NCBI GenBank assembly: GCA_019117205.1
Contig: DXAC01000005.1
Coordinates: 1 to 61,194, forward strand
Source: Candidatus Allofournierella merdigallinarum
Lineage (GTDB): Bacteria; Bacillota; Clostridia; Oscillospirales; Ruminococcaceae
Direction of reading: 5' to 3'
Length of the DNA stretch: 61,194 nt
Shown here: positions 42,867 through 50,877 of the stretch, in pieces
Layout: every line of letters starts with the position of its first letter
How positions within the stretch are numbered: position 1 is the first letter of the stretch
Notes under the pieces: generated by a model
What the model saw: only the letters and a program-made list of their open reading frames with translations
The model's database searches: none
Told to the model about the DNA's origin: nothing
Made by a program: the position numbers and the translations under genes

Positions 42867-43760
42867 TTGAAGAAACAATCTTTGTATATCCCCCTGCTGG
42901 TGCTCACCGCCCTGATCTGGGGCGTGGCCTTTGTGGCCCAAAGCGTGGGCGGCCAGCAGGTGGGCGCGTTCACGTTCAACAGCGTGCGGAGCCTGCTGGG
43001 CGGCGCGGTGCTGCTGCCGCTGATCCCGCTGCTGGGCCGGCTGTCCGCCAACCGGCGGCAGGCGGCCACCCGCCGGGAAAAGCGGGACCTCTGGCTGGGT
43101 GGTGTGCTCTGCGGGCTGGTGCTGGGCCTTGCCAGCAGCCTGCAGCAGGCGGCGCTGGCCTACGCCAGCGTGGGCAAGGCGGGCTTCATCACCGCCATGT
43201 ACATCATCATCGTGCCGGTGCTGGGGGTGTTCTTCCACCGGGCGCCCGGCGCCAGGGTGTGGGCGGCGGTGGCCATCGCGGTGGCCGGGCTGTACCTGCT
43301 GTGCTGGAACGGCGACGCCTCCCTGGGAAAAGGGGAGCTGCTGCTCTTCGGGTGCAGCGCCCTGTTCAGCCTGCACATCCTGATCATCGACCACTTCTCC
43401 CCGCGGGTGGACGGGGTCAAGCTCTCCTGTATCCAGTTCTTCGTGGCGGGGCTGTTCTGCGCCGTGCCGGCGCTGGTGCTGGAGGCGCCCGCCCTGTCGG
43501 CCATCCTGGCCGCCTGGGGGCCCATCCTCTACACCGGTGTGCTCAGCTGCGGGGTGGCCTACACCCTGCAGGTGGTGGCTCAAAAGCAGGTGGAGCCCAC
43601 CGTCGCCAGCCTGGTGCTCAGTTTGGAGAGCGTCTTCAGCGTGCTGGCCGGCTGGCTGCTGCTGCACCAGGCCCTCACCGCCCGGGAGCTGGCGGGCTGC
43701 TGCCTGATGTTCTGCGCCATCGTGCTGGCCCAGCTGCCGGCCCAAAAGGCCGCCGGCTGA
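42867..43760 (+). CDS. EamA/DMT-family permease
   Basis: 297 residues with ten membrane helices in two EamA repeats: LIWGVAFVAQSVGG in the first, AGFITAMYIIIVPVLG between, and VEPTVASLVLSLESVFSVLAGWLLL in the second. Such proteins export amino acids or other metabolites, or carry nucleotide-sugars. TTG is the likely start (AAAGGAACG upstream), 21 bases after the previous gene, so both are in one transcript ending at the terminator that follows. Confidence 0.88.
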   Translation: MKKQSLYIPLLVLTALIWGVAFVAQSVGGQQVGAFTFNSVRSLLGGAVLLPLIPLLGRLSANRRQAATRREKRDLWLGGVLCGLVLGLASSLQQAALAYASVGKAGFITAMYIIIVPVLGVFFHRAPGARVWAAVAIAVAGLYLLCWNGDASLGKGELLLFGCSALFSLHILIIDHFSPRVDGVKLSCIQFFVAGLFCAVPALVLEAPALSAILAAWGPILYTGVLSCGVAYTLQVVAQKQVEPTVASLVLSLESVFSVLAGWLLLHQALTARELAGCCLMFCAIVLAQLPAQKAAG

Positions 43761-43770
43761 AAAAACAGAA

Positions 43771-43813
43771 AAAACGCCGCCGCGCAAAGTAGCATTTGCG
43801 CGGCGGCGTTTTT
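43771..43813. terminator. Bidirectional terminator
   Basis: An AAAACGCCGCCGCGCAAA arm pairs with TTTGCGCGGCGGCGTTTT across GTAGCA; A-run and T-run on the two sides. Confidence 0.92.
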
Positions 43814-43821
43814 GCGCCGTA

Positions 43822-44508
43822 TCAGCCCAGGCCCAACAGGCCGCGGCCGGCGAACCAGAGCACCGGGCCCAGCAGGGCGGGCAGCAGGTTCAGGGTCTTG
43901 GTCTCGCGGATGTTCAGAATGGACAGGCCGGAGGCCGCGATGAGCACCCCGCCCACGATGGACAATTCGCACATCACCTCGCCGGTGAAGAAGCCCTGCA
44001 GGGCGCTGGCCCCCAGGTAGATGGCCCCCTGCCAGCAGAAGAGCACCGCCCCCGCCAGGCAGATGGCCGGCCCGTAGGCGGCCCCCAGCACCATAAAGGT
44101 GACAAAGTCCAGGGTGGCGTTGGTGAACAGAAAGGTGTGGTCCCCCAAAAGGGCGCTCTGGATGGGCCCCAGGATGGACAGGCTGCCCATGCAGCACAAA
44201 AGGATGCCGGTGGACAGGCCCCGGCTGAGCTCGCTTTTGGAAAAGCGCTGTACCAGCCGGGTGAACGCGCCGTCCAGGTCCAGCGCCTCCCCCAGCACCC
44301 CGCCCAGGGCCAGGCTGGCGATGAAGAGCACCGGGTAGGCGCTCTCGCCCAGGTTTTTCACCACCGTCTGCACCCCCAGAAAGGTGGCGGCAAAGCCCAT
44401 GGCGGCGGTGAGGGACTGCTGGTATTTCTCCCCCAGGCCCCGCTTGAGCACGCTGCCCAAAAGCCCGCCCAGTACGATGGTGGAGGTGTTCACGATGGTG
44501 CCCAGCAT
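43822..44508 (-). CDS. DUF554 family membrane protein
   Basis: 228 residues, about seven membrane helices, full length for DUF554 (YqgA-like). Typical pattern: MLGTIVNTSTIVLGGLLGSVL, FIASLALGGVLGEALDLDGA, GILLCCMGSLSILGPIQSAL, and ELSIVGGVLIAASGLSIL. Possible transporter of unknown substrate. AAAGGGG lies 9 bases before the ATG. Confidence 0.9.
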   Translation of the reverse strand: MLGTIVNTSTIVLGGLLGSVLKRGLGEKYQQSLTAAMGFAATFLGVQTVVKNLGESAYPVLFIASLALGGVLGEALDLDGAFTRLVQRFSKSELSRGLSTGILLCCMGSLSILGPIQSALLGDHTFLFTNATLDFVTFMVLGAAYGPAICLAGAVLFCWQGAIYLGASALQGFFTGEVMCELSIVGGVLIAASGLSILNIRETKTLNLLPALLGPVLWFAGRGLLGLG

Positions 44509-44616
44509 AGGCCGCGGCCCCTTTCTGATGAAAAAATATTCACAGGCAGTATTATAAGCGCCGGTGCCGGCGATTGCAAGGCCGTTCACAAAATTTGCAA
44601 AAGCGGCGCGGCGCGG

Positions 44617-44645
44617 TTGCAACCCCGCCGCCGGTACTTTATAAT
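44617..44645 (+). promoter_or_regulatory. Promoter of the acetyltransferase-kinase gene
   Basis: TTGCAA (44617-44622), 17-base spacer, TATAAT (44640-44645). Confidence 0.85.
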
Positions 44646-44697
44646 AGAGAGCAAGAACCCCTTTCGCCCCACCGGCAAAGGAAAAGGAGCGCGTGAT

Positions 44698-46344
44698 ATG
44701 CCGAATCTTTTGATCCTGGGCGCGGGCGGCTTCGGCCGCATGATCTATGAAAATGTGCAGAGCACCCGCCAGTTTGACAAGATCGCCCTGCTGGACGACG
44801 CGGCCAAGGGCCCCGACGTCATCGGCAAGCTGGTGGATTACACCGCCCTGCGGCAGGAGTATCCCTGCGCGGTGGCGGCTTTCGGCAACAACAAGCTGCG
44901 GGTGCAGTGGGTGGACCGCCTTTTGCAGGCGGGCTTCGTGGTGCCCACCATCATCCATCCCTCGGCGGTGGTCAGCCCCTCGGCCACCATCGGCGCGGGC
45001 AGCTTCGTGATGCAGCGGGCGGTGGTGAACACCCACACGGTGCTGGGCAAGGGATGCCTTGTCAACTGCGGTGCCATCATCGACCACGACACCGTGGTGG
45101 GCGACGGCGCTCACATCAGCCTCGGCAGTGTGGTCAAGGCCAACTGCCAGATCGAGCCGGGGCGCAAGGTGGAGGCGGGCGAGGTGATCTTCGCCCAGCG
45201 CCGGGCCATCGACGGGGTGGACAGCCGCGAATTGCAGGACGCCCTCTACGCTTTCGGCTTCGGCAACCAGTGCAGCTACGTCAAGCCTTTCGGCGCGGGC
45301 CACATCAACGAGACCTACGCGGTGTATATGCCCGGCGAGGAGGGCGACGAGCTTCGCTATGTGCTCCAGCGGGTGAACACCCACGTGTTCAAAAACCCCC
45401 GGGAGGTCATGGCCAACATCTTCGGGGTCACCGAGTACCTGCGCACCGCCATCCGGGCGGCGGGCGGCGATCCGGACCGGGAGACCTTGAGCTACATCAA
45501 GACCAAGGGCGGCGAGAACTACTACCAGGACACCCGGGGCCTGCCCTGGCGCTGCTACAACTACATCCCCGACTCGGTGTGCTACCAGAGCGTGGAGACC
45601 CCCGAGCAGTTCTACCAGTCCGCCCGCAGCTTCGGCCACTTTTTGAAGCAGCTGGACGGCTACCCCATCGACACCCTGTACGAGACCATCCCCAAATTCC
45701 ACGACACCGAGAACCGGCTGCGTACGTTCAAGCGGGCGGTGCAGCGGGACGTGAAGAACCGGGTGCGGACCTGCAAAAAGGAGATCGACTTCGTGCTGGA
45801 GCGCGCGGCCGATTGCAGCGTGCTGATGGACGGCCTGCGCCAGGGCAAGCTGCCCCTGCGGGTGACCCACAACGACACCAAGCTCAACAACATCCTGTTC
45901 GACAGCGCCACCGGCCAGGGGATGTGCATCATCGACCTGGACACCATCATGCCGGGCCTGGCGCTGAACGACTTCGGCGACTCCATCCGCTTCGGCGCCA
46001 CCCACGCCGCCGAGGACGAGCCGGACGTGAACAAGGTGCACTTTGAGCTGGACCTGTTCGAGGCCTACACCAAAGGGTATCTGGAGGCGGCGGGGGACGT
46101 GCTCACCGACGCGGAAAAGGAGTACCTGCCCTGGGGCGCCAAGGTGATCACGCTGGAGTGCGGTATGCGCTTTTTGACCGACTACCTCCAGGGGGACGTC
46201 TACTTCAAGACCCAGTACCCCACCCACAACCTGGTGCGCTGCCGCACCCAGTTCAAGCTTGTGGCGGAGATGGAGGAGCACTTTGACGAGATGAAAGCCA
46301 TCGTGAAAAAATACAGCCAGCCCCCCAAGGAGGACAAGAAATGA
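44698..46344 (+). CDS. Fusion of NeuD/PglD-type sugar acyltransferase and NahK-like sugar kinase
   Basis: 548 residues. Residues 1-165: NeuD/PglD family, with a Rossmann-like N-terminus (LLILGAGGFGRMIYENV) and a left-handed beta-helix of hexapeptides. The catalytic His130 is in IIDHDTVVGDGAHI. Residues about 186-548: aminoglycoside-phosphotransferase fold closest in pattern to N-acetylhexosamine 1-kinase, with FGAGHINETY, YVLQRVNTHVFKNPREVMANI, the catalytic loop THNDTKLNNILFD (Asp393) and the metal motif IIDLDTIMPG. Both active sites look complete. It may acylate and phosphorylate related amino sugars, or couple the two steps. Followed with ATGA overlap by a phosphoesterase gene. Confidence 0.85.
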   Translation: MPNLLILGAGGFGRMIYENVQSTRQFDKIALLDDAAKGPDVIGKLVDYTALRQEYPCAVAAFGNNKLRVQWVDRLLQAGFVVPTIIHPSAVVSPSATIGAGSFVMQRAVVNTHTVLGKGCLVNCGAIIDHDTVVGDGAHISLGSVVKANCQIEPGRKVEAGEVIFAQRRAIDGVDSRELQDALYAFGFGNQCSYVKPFGAGHINETYAVYMPGEEGDELRYVLQRVNTHVFKNPREVMANIFGVTEYLRTAIRAAGGDPDRETLSYIKTKGGENYYQDTRGLPWRCYNYIPDSVCYQSVETPEQFYQSARSFGHFLKQLDGYPIDTLYETIPKFHDTENRLRTFKRAVQRDVKNRVRTCKKEIDFVLERAADCSVLMDGLRQGKLPLRVTHNDTKLNNILFDSATGQGMCIIDLDTIMPGLALNDFGDSIRFGATHAAEDEPDVNKVHFELDLFEAYTKGYLEAAGDVLTDAEKEYLPWGAKVITLECGMRFLTDYLQGDVYFKTQYPTHNLVRCRTQFKLVAEMEEHFDEMKAIVKKYSQPPKEDKK

Positions 46345-46883
46345 AACTGCTCATCGCCTCCGACCTGCACGGGTCGGCCTACTGGTGTGAAAAGCTGCTG
46401 GAGCGCATCGGCGCCGAACAGCCGGACAAGATCCTGCTGCTGGGCGACCTGCTCTACCACGGCCCCCGCAACGACCTGCCCCGGGACTACGCCCCGAAAA
46501 GGGTCATCTCTCTGCTCAACGGCCTGAAAGACAAGATCATCGCCGTGCGGGGCAACTGCGACGCCGAGGTGGACCAGATGGTGCTGGAGTTTCCCATCAT
46601 GGCGGACTACACCACCCTGATGCTGGAGAACGGCCGCACCCTATTCGCCACCCACGGCCACCTCTTTGACCCGGACCACCTGCCCCCGCTGCCGGCGGGC
46701 AGCGCGTTCGCGTTCGGCCACATCCACACAAAGCACGCCGAGCGCCAGGGCGATCTGCTGATCCTCAACCCGGGCAGCCTGTCCATCCCCAAGGACGGCA
46801 GCCACAGCTACATGATCTACGAAAACGGCGTCTTCACCGCGAAAACGATGGAGGGCGAGCCGGTGGCCAGCGTGGCCTTTTGA
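46341..46883 (+). CDS. yfcE: YfcE-like metallophosphoesterase
   Basis: 180 residues, the usual length of the YfcE/MJ0936 group. Metal-binding motifs in order: ASDLHGS (D-x-H), LLGDLLYHGP (GD), VRGNCDAEVD (GNCD), ATHGHLF (GH) and FGHIHTKHAE (GHTH-like). Cytoplasmic phosphodiesterase acting on phosphodiesters of unknown nature. Overlaps the upstream fusion gene by ATGA, so the pair is co-translated. Confidence 0.9.
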   Translation: MKLLIASDLHGSAYWCEKLLERIGAEQPDKILLLGDLLYHGPRNDLPRDYAPKRVISLLNGLKDKIIAVRGNCDAEVDQMVLEFPIMADYTTLMLENGRTLFATHGHLFDPDHLPPLPAGSAFAFGHIHTKHAERQGDLLILNPGSLSIPKDGSHSYMIYENGVFTAKTMEGEPVASVAF

Positions 46884-46886
46884 AAA

Positions 46887-46935
46887 ACAAAGCGCGCGGC
46901 GCGGAAAGAGCTTCTTTCCGCGCCGCGCGCTTTGT
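46887..46935. terminator. Very stable palindrome between convergent genes
   Basis: A perfect 22-base-pair stem (ACAAAGCGCGCGGCGCGGAA side pairing with its complement) closes on AGCTT. T-runs are short (TTTGTATATT), but the stem is exceptional. Confidence 0.75.
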
Positions 46936-46944
46936 ATATTCGGT

Positions 46945-47613
46945 TCACCGCAGGCTGTCGCCGGCGATCTGCTCCAGCCGGGCCTCGTCCAGCAGCCGCA
47001 GGCTGCCCCGGCCCGCTTTGACCAGCCCCTCGGCGGAAAAGTAGCGCAGCATCCGGGTGATGACCTCCCGGGCGCTGCCCAGGTGCTGGGCGATGGCGTC
47101 GTGGGTCAGGGCCAGAGTGTCCGACCCGGTCAGCCGGCTCTCCTCCACCAAAAAGGCGGCCAGGCGGCTGTCCAGGTGCTTGTAGAGGATCTGGTCCAGC
47201 AGCCACATCACGTCGGAAAAGCGGCTGGCGATGAGCTCGGTGGTGAAGTTGGCCACCGGGGCCGAGCGGCCCATCAGCTCCTTGTACACCGGCGAGAGGA
47301 TGCGCCAGAATTCCGTGTCCTGCTCCGCCTGCACCGAGATGTCGAATTGCAGGCTGTTGAGCATACAGTAGGCGCTCATCAGGCACACGTCCCGGCTGAA
47401 CAGCCGGTACAGGGTCACCTGGCGGCCGTCCTCCGAAAGGGAGAAGCCCCGCAGCTGGCCGCTCTTCAGCACCAGCAGGCCCACACAGTCGGCGGTGCCG
47501 TTGTGGATGATCTGGCCCTTTTGCGCCCGGCAGAGCACCGCGGCCGCCTCCAGCCGGGCCCTGTCGGCGTCGGAGAGGTCTTTCCAAAAGGGCAGGCAGT
47601 CCCGCAGTTCCAT
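46945..47613 (-). CDS. Crp/Fnr-family transcriptional regulator
   Basis: 222 residues, ATG with AAAGGAGG. N-terminal cyclic-nucleotide-like beta-barrel (KGQIIHNGTADCVGLLVLKSGQLRGF, ITLYRL-like VTLYRLFSRDVCLMSAYCML), dimer helix, then winged helix LALTHDAIAQHLGSAREVITRMLRYF. The cysteines in the barrel are too few and wrongly placed for an FNR-type cluster. Lies 23 bases after mntP; probably co-transcribed. Confidence 0.88.
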   Translation of the reverse strand: MELRDCLPFWKDLSDADRARLEAAAVLCRAQKGQIIHNGTADCVGLLVLKSGQLRGFSLSEDGRQVTLYRLFSRDVCLMSAYCMLNSLQFDISVQAEQDTEFWRILSPVYKELMGRSAPVANFTTELIASRFSDVMWLLDQILYKHLDSRLAAFLVEESRLTGSDTLALTHDAIAQHLGSAREVITRMLRYFSAEGLVKAGRGSLRLLDEARLEQIAGDSLR

Positions 47614-47636
47614 GGCGTCCTCCTTTGTCGATCGTC

Positions 47637-48200
47637 TCACAGGGCCAGCAGGCCCAGGTGCTCCGCCAGTACTTTCAGCCCGATGAGGATCAGCACCACG
47701 CCCCCCGCCAGCTCCGCGCCCTTTTTGTAGCGGGAGCCGAAGACGTGGCCCACCCACACACCGGCGGCGGACAGGCAGAAAGTGGTCAGGCCGATGAAGC
47801 TCACCGCCCAGAGGATGCTCACATCCAGCAGCGCCAGGCTCACCCCGGCGGCCAGCGCGTCGATGCTGGTGGCCACCGCCAGCGGCAGCATCTCCTTTGG
47901 GGAGAAGCCCTTGTCCGCGGGGCAGGCCTGTTCCCGGGACTCCCGGATCATCCCCGCGCCGATGAAAGCCAGCAGGCCGAAGACCACCCAGTGGTCGAAG
48001 CCGCTGATATACCGGGCGAACTGGGCGCCCAAAAGGTAGCCCAGCAGGGGCATCAGCGCCTGAAAGCCGCCGAAGTACAGCCCGGTGACGGCCATCTGGC
48101 TTACTTTCAGCCGGCTCTGGGCCAGCCCCTTGCAGATGGACACGGCGAACGCGTCCATGGAAAGGCCCACCGCCAGCAGCCCCAGTTCCCACAGCGACAC
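47637..48200 (-). CDS. mntP: Manganese efflux pump MntP
   Basis: 187 residues, six membrane helices in two three-helix repeats. The paired motifs LSMDAFAVSICKG and ATSIDALAAGVSLAL carry the conserved aspartates of the metal path. GTG start with GAGGGGG upstream. Exports Mn2+. The leader is only about 30 bases, too short for the Mn2+ riboswitch often found before this gene. -10 TATAAT at 48239-48244 on the minus strand. Confidence 0.93.
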   Translation of the reverse strand: MSLWELGLLAVGLSMDAFAVSICKGLAQSRLKVSQMAVTGLYFGGFQALMPLLGYLLGAQFARYISGFDHWVVFGLLAFIGAGMIRESREQACPADKGFSPKEMLPLAVATSIDALAAGVSLALLDVSILWAVSFIGLTTFCLSAAGVWVGHVFGSRYKKGAELAGGVVLILIGLKVLAEHLGLLAL

Positions 48201-48291
48201 GGCAAATACCCCCTCTTTACAGCGCTCAAAACGCTATTATTATAGCATGGATCCCGCCAAAGTAAAGCCTGCCGCCGGCGCAAAAAAGTTC

Positions 48292-48320
48292 TTGCAATCG
48301 GCGGGGGGCTATGCTATAAT
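48292..48320 (+). promoter_or_regulatory. Promoter of the tRNA genes
   Basis: TTGCAA (48292-48297), 17-base spacer, TATAAT (48315-48320), about 20 bases before the first tRNA. Confidence 0.88.
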
Positions 48321-48338
48321 ACATTTCGCAGCCGGTGT

Positions 48339-48413
48339 GCAGGTGTCGTACAACGGCCAGTACATCAGCCTTCCAAGCTGAGGACGTGGGTTCGACTCCC
48401 ATCACCTGCTCCA
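48339..48413 (+). tRNA. tRNA-Gly (anticodon TCC)
   Basis: Acceptor stem GCAGGTG with CACCTGC, encoded CCA end, T-arm GTGGGTTCGACTCCCAT, anticodon loop CTTCCAA on the stem CAGC/GCTG. Reads GGA/GGG glycine codons. Confidence 0.93.
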
Positions 48414-48439
48414 ACAGCGGTTCGGCTGAAACAGAATAT

Positions 48440-48526
48440 GCGGATGTGGCGGAATTGGCAGACGCGCTAGATTCAGGTTCTAGTGGGGGCAACTCCATAT
48501 GGGTTCAAGTCCCTTCATCCGCACCA
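48440..48526 (+). tRNA. tRNA-Leu (anticodon CAG)
   Basis: 87 bases with encoded CCA. Acceptor stem GCGGATG with CATCCGC, anticodon loop around CAG, a class II long variable arm (TGGGGGCAACTCCA) and T-loop GGTTCAAGTCC. Same transcript as the glycine tRNA, 26 bases apart. Confidence 0.94.
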
Positions 48527-48528
48527 GC

Positions 48529-48557
48529 GGCCCCGGTCTGGCGACCGGGGCCGTTTT
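48529..48557 (+). terminator. Terminator of the tRNA operon
   Basis: GGCCCCGGTC pairs with GACCGGGGCC around TGGC, then GTTTT, three bases after the leucine tRNA. Confidence 0.88.
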
Positions 48558-48609
48558 CTGCGTATGCGCCCGTGCCATCCGGGCGGGGAAGAAAAGGAGA
48601 GAGGGACCA

Positions 48610-48939
48610 ATGGCAAAACTGGAGCACACTTTTTGCGGAAGCTTCGACGAGGCGCTGCGGCGCATCGAAAGGGGCATCCTGGACGGCAGCGTTTCCGCCT
48701 CGCTGGAGGACGCCTGCGATTTTTCCGCCGGCGGCGCCCGGTGCAGCGTGCGGGTGTTCGAGCGGTACAGCCTGGCGGGCGGCAACCGGCTGAGCATGAA
48801 CGTCACCCTGTTCCAGGGCCCTGGCGAGGACAAAGTACACCTGTGCGCCGTCGCCGCCGGCGGCAGCAACGCGGTGCTCTTCAAGATCAACACCTGGGGC
48901 GAGGAGGCATTCCTGGACAAGCTCCGGGAGCTGCTGTGA
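48610..48939 (+). CDS. DUF6054-like small protein
   Basis: 109 residues, AAAAGGAGAG site upstream. No signal or membrane segment. Notable pattern: DGSVSASLEDACDF, CSVRVFERYSLAGGNRLSMNVTLFQ and FKINTWGEEAFLDKL, which I associate with DUF6054 of Clostridia; the assignment is from memory of the pattern. Cytoplasmic; function unknown. No separate promoter is visible in the 52 bases between the tRNA terminator and the start codon. Confidence 0.65.
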   Translation: MAKLEHTFCGSFDEALRRIERGILDGSVSASLEDACDFSAGGARCSVRVFERYSLAGGNRLSMNVTLFQGPGEDKVHLCAVAAGGSNAVLFKINTWGEEAFLDKLRELL

Positions 48940-48967
48940 AGCAAAACGCCATAAAAACCGACCACGA

Positions 48968-49000
48968 GCGTTCCGGCCTGCCGGCCGGGACGCTTTCCTT
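48968..49000 (+). terminator. Terminator after the DUF6054 gene
   Basis: GCGTTCCGGCC pairs with GGCCGGGACGC (one wobble) around TGCC, then TTTCCTTT. Confidence 0.75.
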
Positions 49001-49011
49001 TGTTGGGCGCG

Positions 49012-50877
49012 TCATTCGGTGATCTGGTAGATGGAGTACTCCCCCTGCTGGAACACAAGGGGGTACCGGGCCTGGTACCAGGCTTCGTCGGCGGCGAACT
49101 CGCTGCGCTCGAAGCCGCTGAACACCACGTAGTCCACCCCCCATTCCTCCAGCAGGCCGGCGCTGGGGGCCTCGTACAGCTCCCGGGCGGCCGCCTGCTG
49201 CTCGCCGTAAGAAAGGCCATGGTAGTAAAGGTAGCTGGGGCTGCCGCAGAGGATGGTGCGCCCGGCCAGGCTCGCCACCGCGTTGATGTGCTGGGTGCCG
49301 GTGAGGAACAGGGCATGGGGGTCGGTGTCCTCTTCGACCCACCGGGCGGCGGCGATGCCGTCGGCGGAGAACTGCTGGTACTCGCTCACCAGCTCCCGGC
49401 CCATCGTGAGCAGGCTGCCGAACGTGGCCAGAAACACCAGCACCCCCGCCAGCGCCGCCCCGGCGGCCCTTTTGGGCAGCTTTTTCACCAGCCGGCAGAC
49501 AAGCCCCGCCACCAGGATGCAGCCCAGCAGATGCCAGACGAACAACAGCTTGTTGTTGTCGTAGTCGTTGGGCTGGAACACCACGAACTCGCTCAGCGCC
49601 AGAATGGCCAGCCCGCCGCCGTAGAACCAGCGCAGGGGCTTTTCCGCCGCGACAAAGGCGGGGAGCAGCAGCAGGTACACCACCCCGATGTTCTTGATGT
49701 AGAACCAGAAGTAGTTGTCCCCCTCGTTGGCCCAGTTGAAAGAGAGGCGCAGAAACCGCTCGCCTCCCTGCACGCCGGGCAGGATCTCCCCCACCAGCTG
49801 GGGCAGCCACACCACGGCGCACACCGCCGCCAGCGCCAGCCAGGGGACCAGCGCCGCCCGGCTGCGGCCGGCCAGCAGCTGGCGGAAAAACAGCACGGCG
49901 CAGATGAGCACCAGCGCCAGCGCCGCGTGGGTCTGGGTCAGGGGCAGGGGCGCGGCCAGCAGGGCGATGGCCGGCCAGAGCTCCCGCCGGCCCTCCAGGG
50001 CGAACGCCGCCAGCAGCGCCAGGGCGGGGAAGAGCAGCGCCCAGCCGAACAGGGTGGCCCGCTGGGGCACCAGCATGTCCACGATGGGGTTCACCCAGCG
50101 GATGTTCTCCTCCACATAGTTGGTGGGGGTCTCGTAAAAGGCGGTGAAGATGCGGGTGAAGTTGCCCTTTTCCCCGCCGAGAAAATACACAAAGCCAAAG
50201 CCGCTGCCCATGAAGAACAGCCAAAAGGCAAGGCTGGCCGCCCCGGCGCTTTTCAAAAGCCGCCTTGCCAGCAGCCAGGCCCCGCCGAACACCGCCGGCA
50301 GCGCCGCCAGCTGGGGTAGCAGGCAGGTGAACTTCAGCCCCGCCCCCAGCAGCAGGAACACACTGGACACGCTCTCGCACAGGTAGTGGTAGCCCGCCAC
50401 CGTCTGCCCCGCCAGCAGGGAAAAGCCCGGCGGGAAGTCCCCCTGCTGGGCCAGCGCCTGGATCAGCGCCAGGTGCATGGGCAGGTCGCCGTAGGTGCTC
50501 TGGCCGCACCAGTAGGCCCCGTCCTTTACATACAGGGTGTGGGTGAACAGCAGCCAGCCGGTGAGGGCCGCCGCCGGCAGCACGCACAGCCAGAAGCCCG
50601 TTTCCGTGCCCTTGCCCATGGCGGTGCCCGCCACGGGCAGCCAGCCCCACACCGCCAGCGCCGCCGCCCCGGCCAGGGCGACGAGGGCGGCGGGCAGGGT
50701 GAAGTCAAAGGCCAGCGCCGCCAGCGCCGGCAGCCCCGCCAGCAGGGCGGCGGCAAAGGCGCTGGCGTACACCAGCCGCTCCTGCACGTCCGAATGGGGC
50801 ACCAGCCGGCGGGCCAGGCCCGCCCCCGCGGCCAAAAACGCCCCCATATAGACAAGGCTCAACGCGTTTCCCATCAT
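49012..50877 (-). CDS. Polytopic membrane protein, GT-C glycosyltransferase-like
   Basis: 621 residues with about 12-14 membrane helices and a short C-terminal extracytoplasmic domain (about 515-621). The conserved-looking first loop CGQSTYGDLPMHLALIQAL has an Asp-x-x-x-His arrangement seen in GT-C lipid-linked sugar transferases, and the C-terminal part (ADGIAAARWVEEDTDPHALFLT, GRTILCGSPSYLYYHGL, WGVDYVVF) is like the soluble tails of those proteins. No family can be named with certainty. Two ATGs overlap the upstream stop (ATGATG), so it is translationally coupled to the radical SAM gene. Confidence 0.6.
   Translation of the reverse strand: MMGNALSLVYMGAFLAAGAGLARRLVPHSDVQERLVYASAFAAALLAGLPALAALAFDFTLPAALVALAGAAALAVWGWLPVAGTAMGKGTETGFWLCVLPAAALTGWLLFTHTLYVKDGAYWCGQSTYGDLPMHLALIQALAQQGDFPPGFSLLAGQTVAGYHYLCESVSSVFLLLGAGLKFTCLLPQLAALPAVFGGAWLLARRLLKSAGAASLAFWLFFMGSGFGFVYFLGGEKGNFTRIFTAFYETPTNYVEENIRWVNPIVDMLVPQRATLFGWALLFPALALLAAFALEGRRELWPAIALLAAPLPLTQTHAALALVLICAVLFFRQLLAGRSRAALVPWLALAAVCAVVWLPQLVGEILPGVQGGERFLRLSFNWANEGDNYFWFYIKNIGVVYLLLLPAFVAAEKPLRWFYGGGLAILALSEFVVFQPNDYDNNKLLFVWHLLGCILVAGLVCRLVKKLPKRAAGAALAGVLVFLATFGSLLTMGRELVSEYQQFSADGIAAARWVEEDTDPHALFLTGTQHINAVASLAGRTILCGSPSYLYYHGLSYGEQQAAARELYEAPSAGLLEEWGVDYVVFSGFERSEFAADEAWYQARYPLVFQQGEYSIYQITE

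Noticed and set aside
48201..48250. Mn2+ (yybP-ykoY) riboswitch before mntP
   Set aside because: The leader from the -10 box to the start codon is only about 30 bases and shows no such structure.
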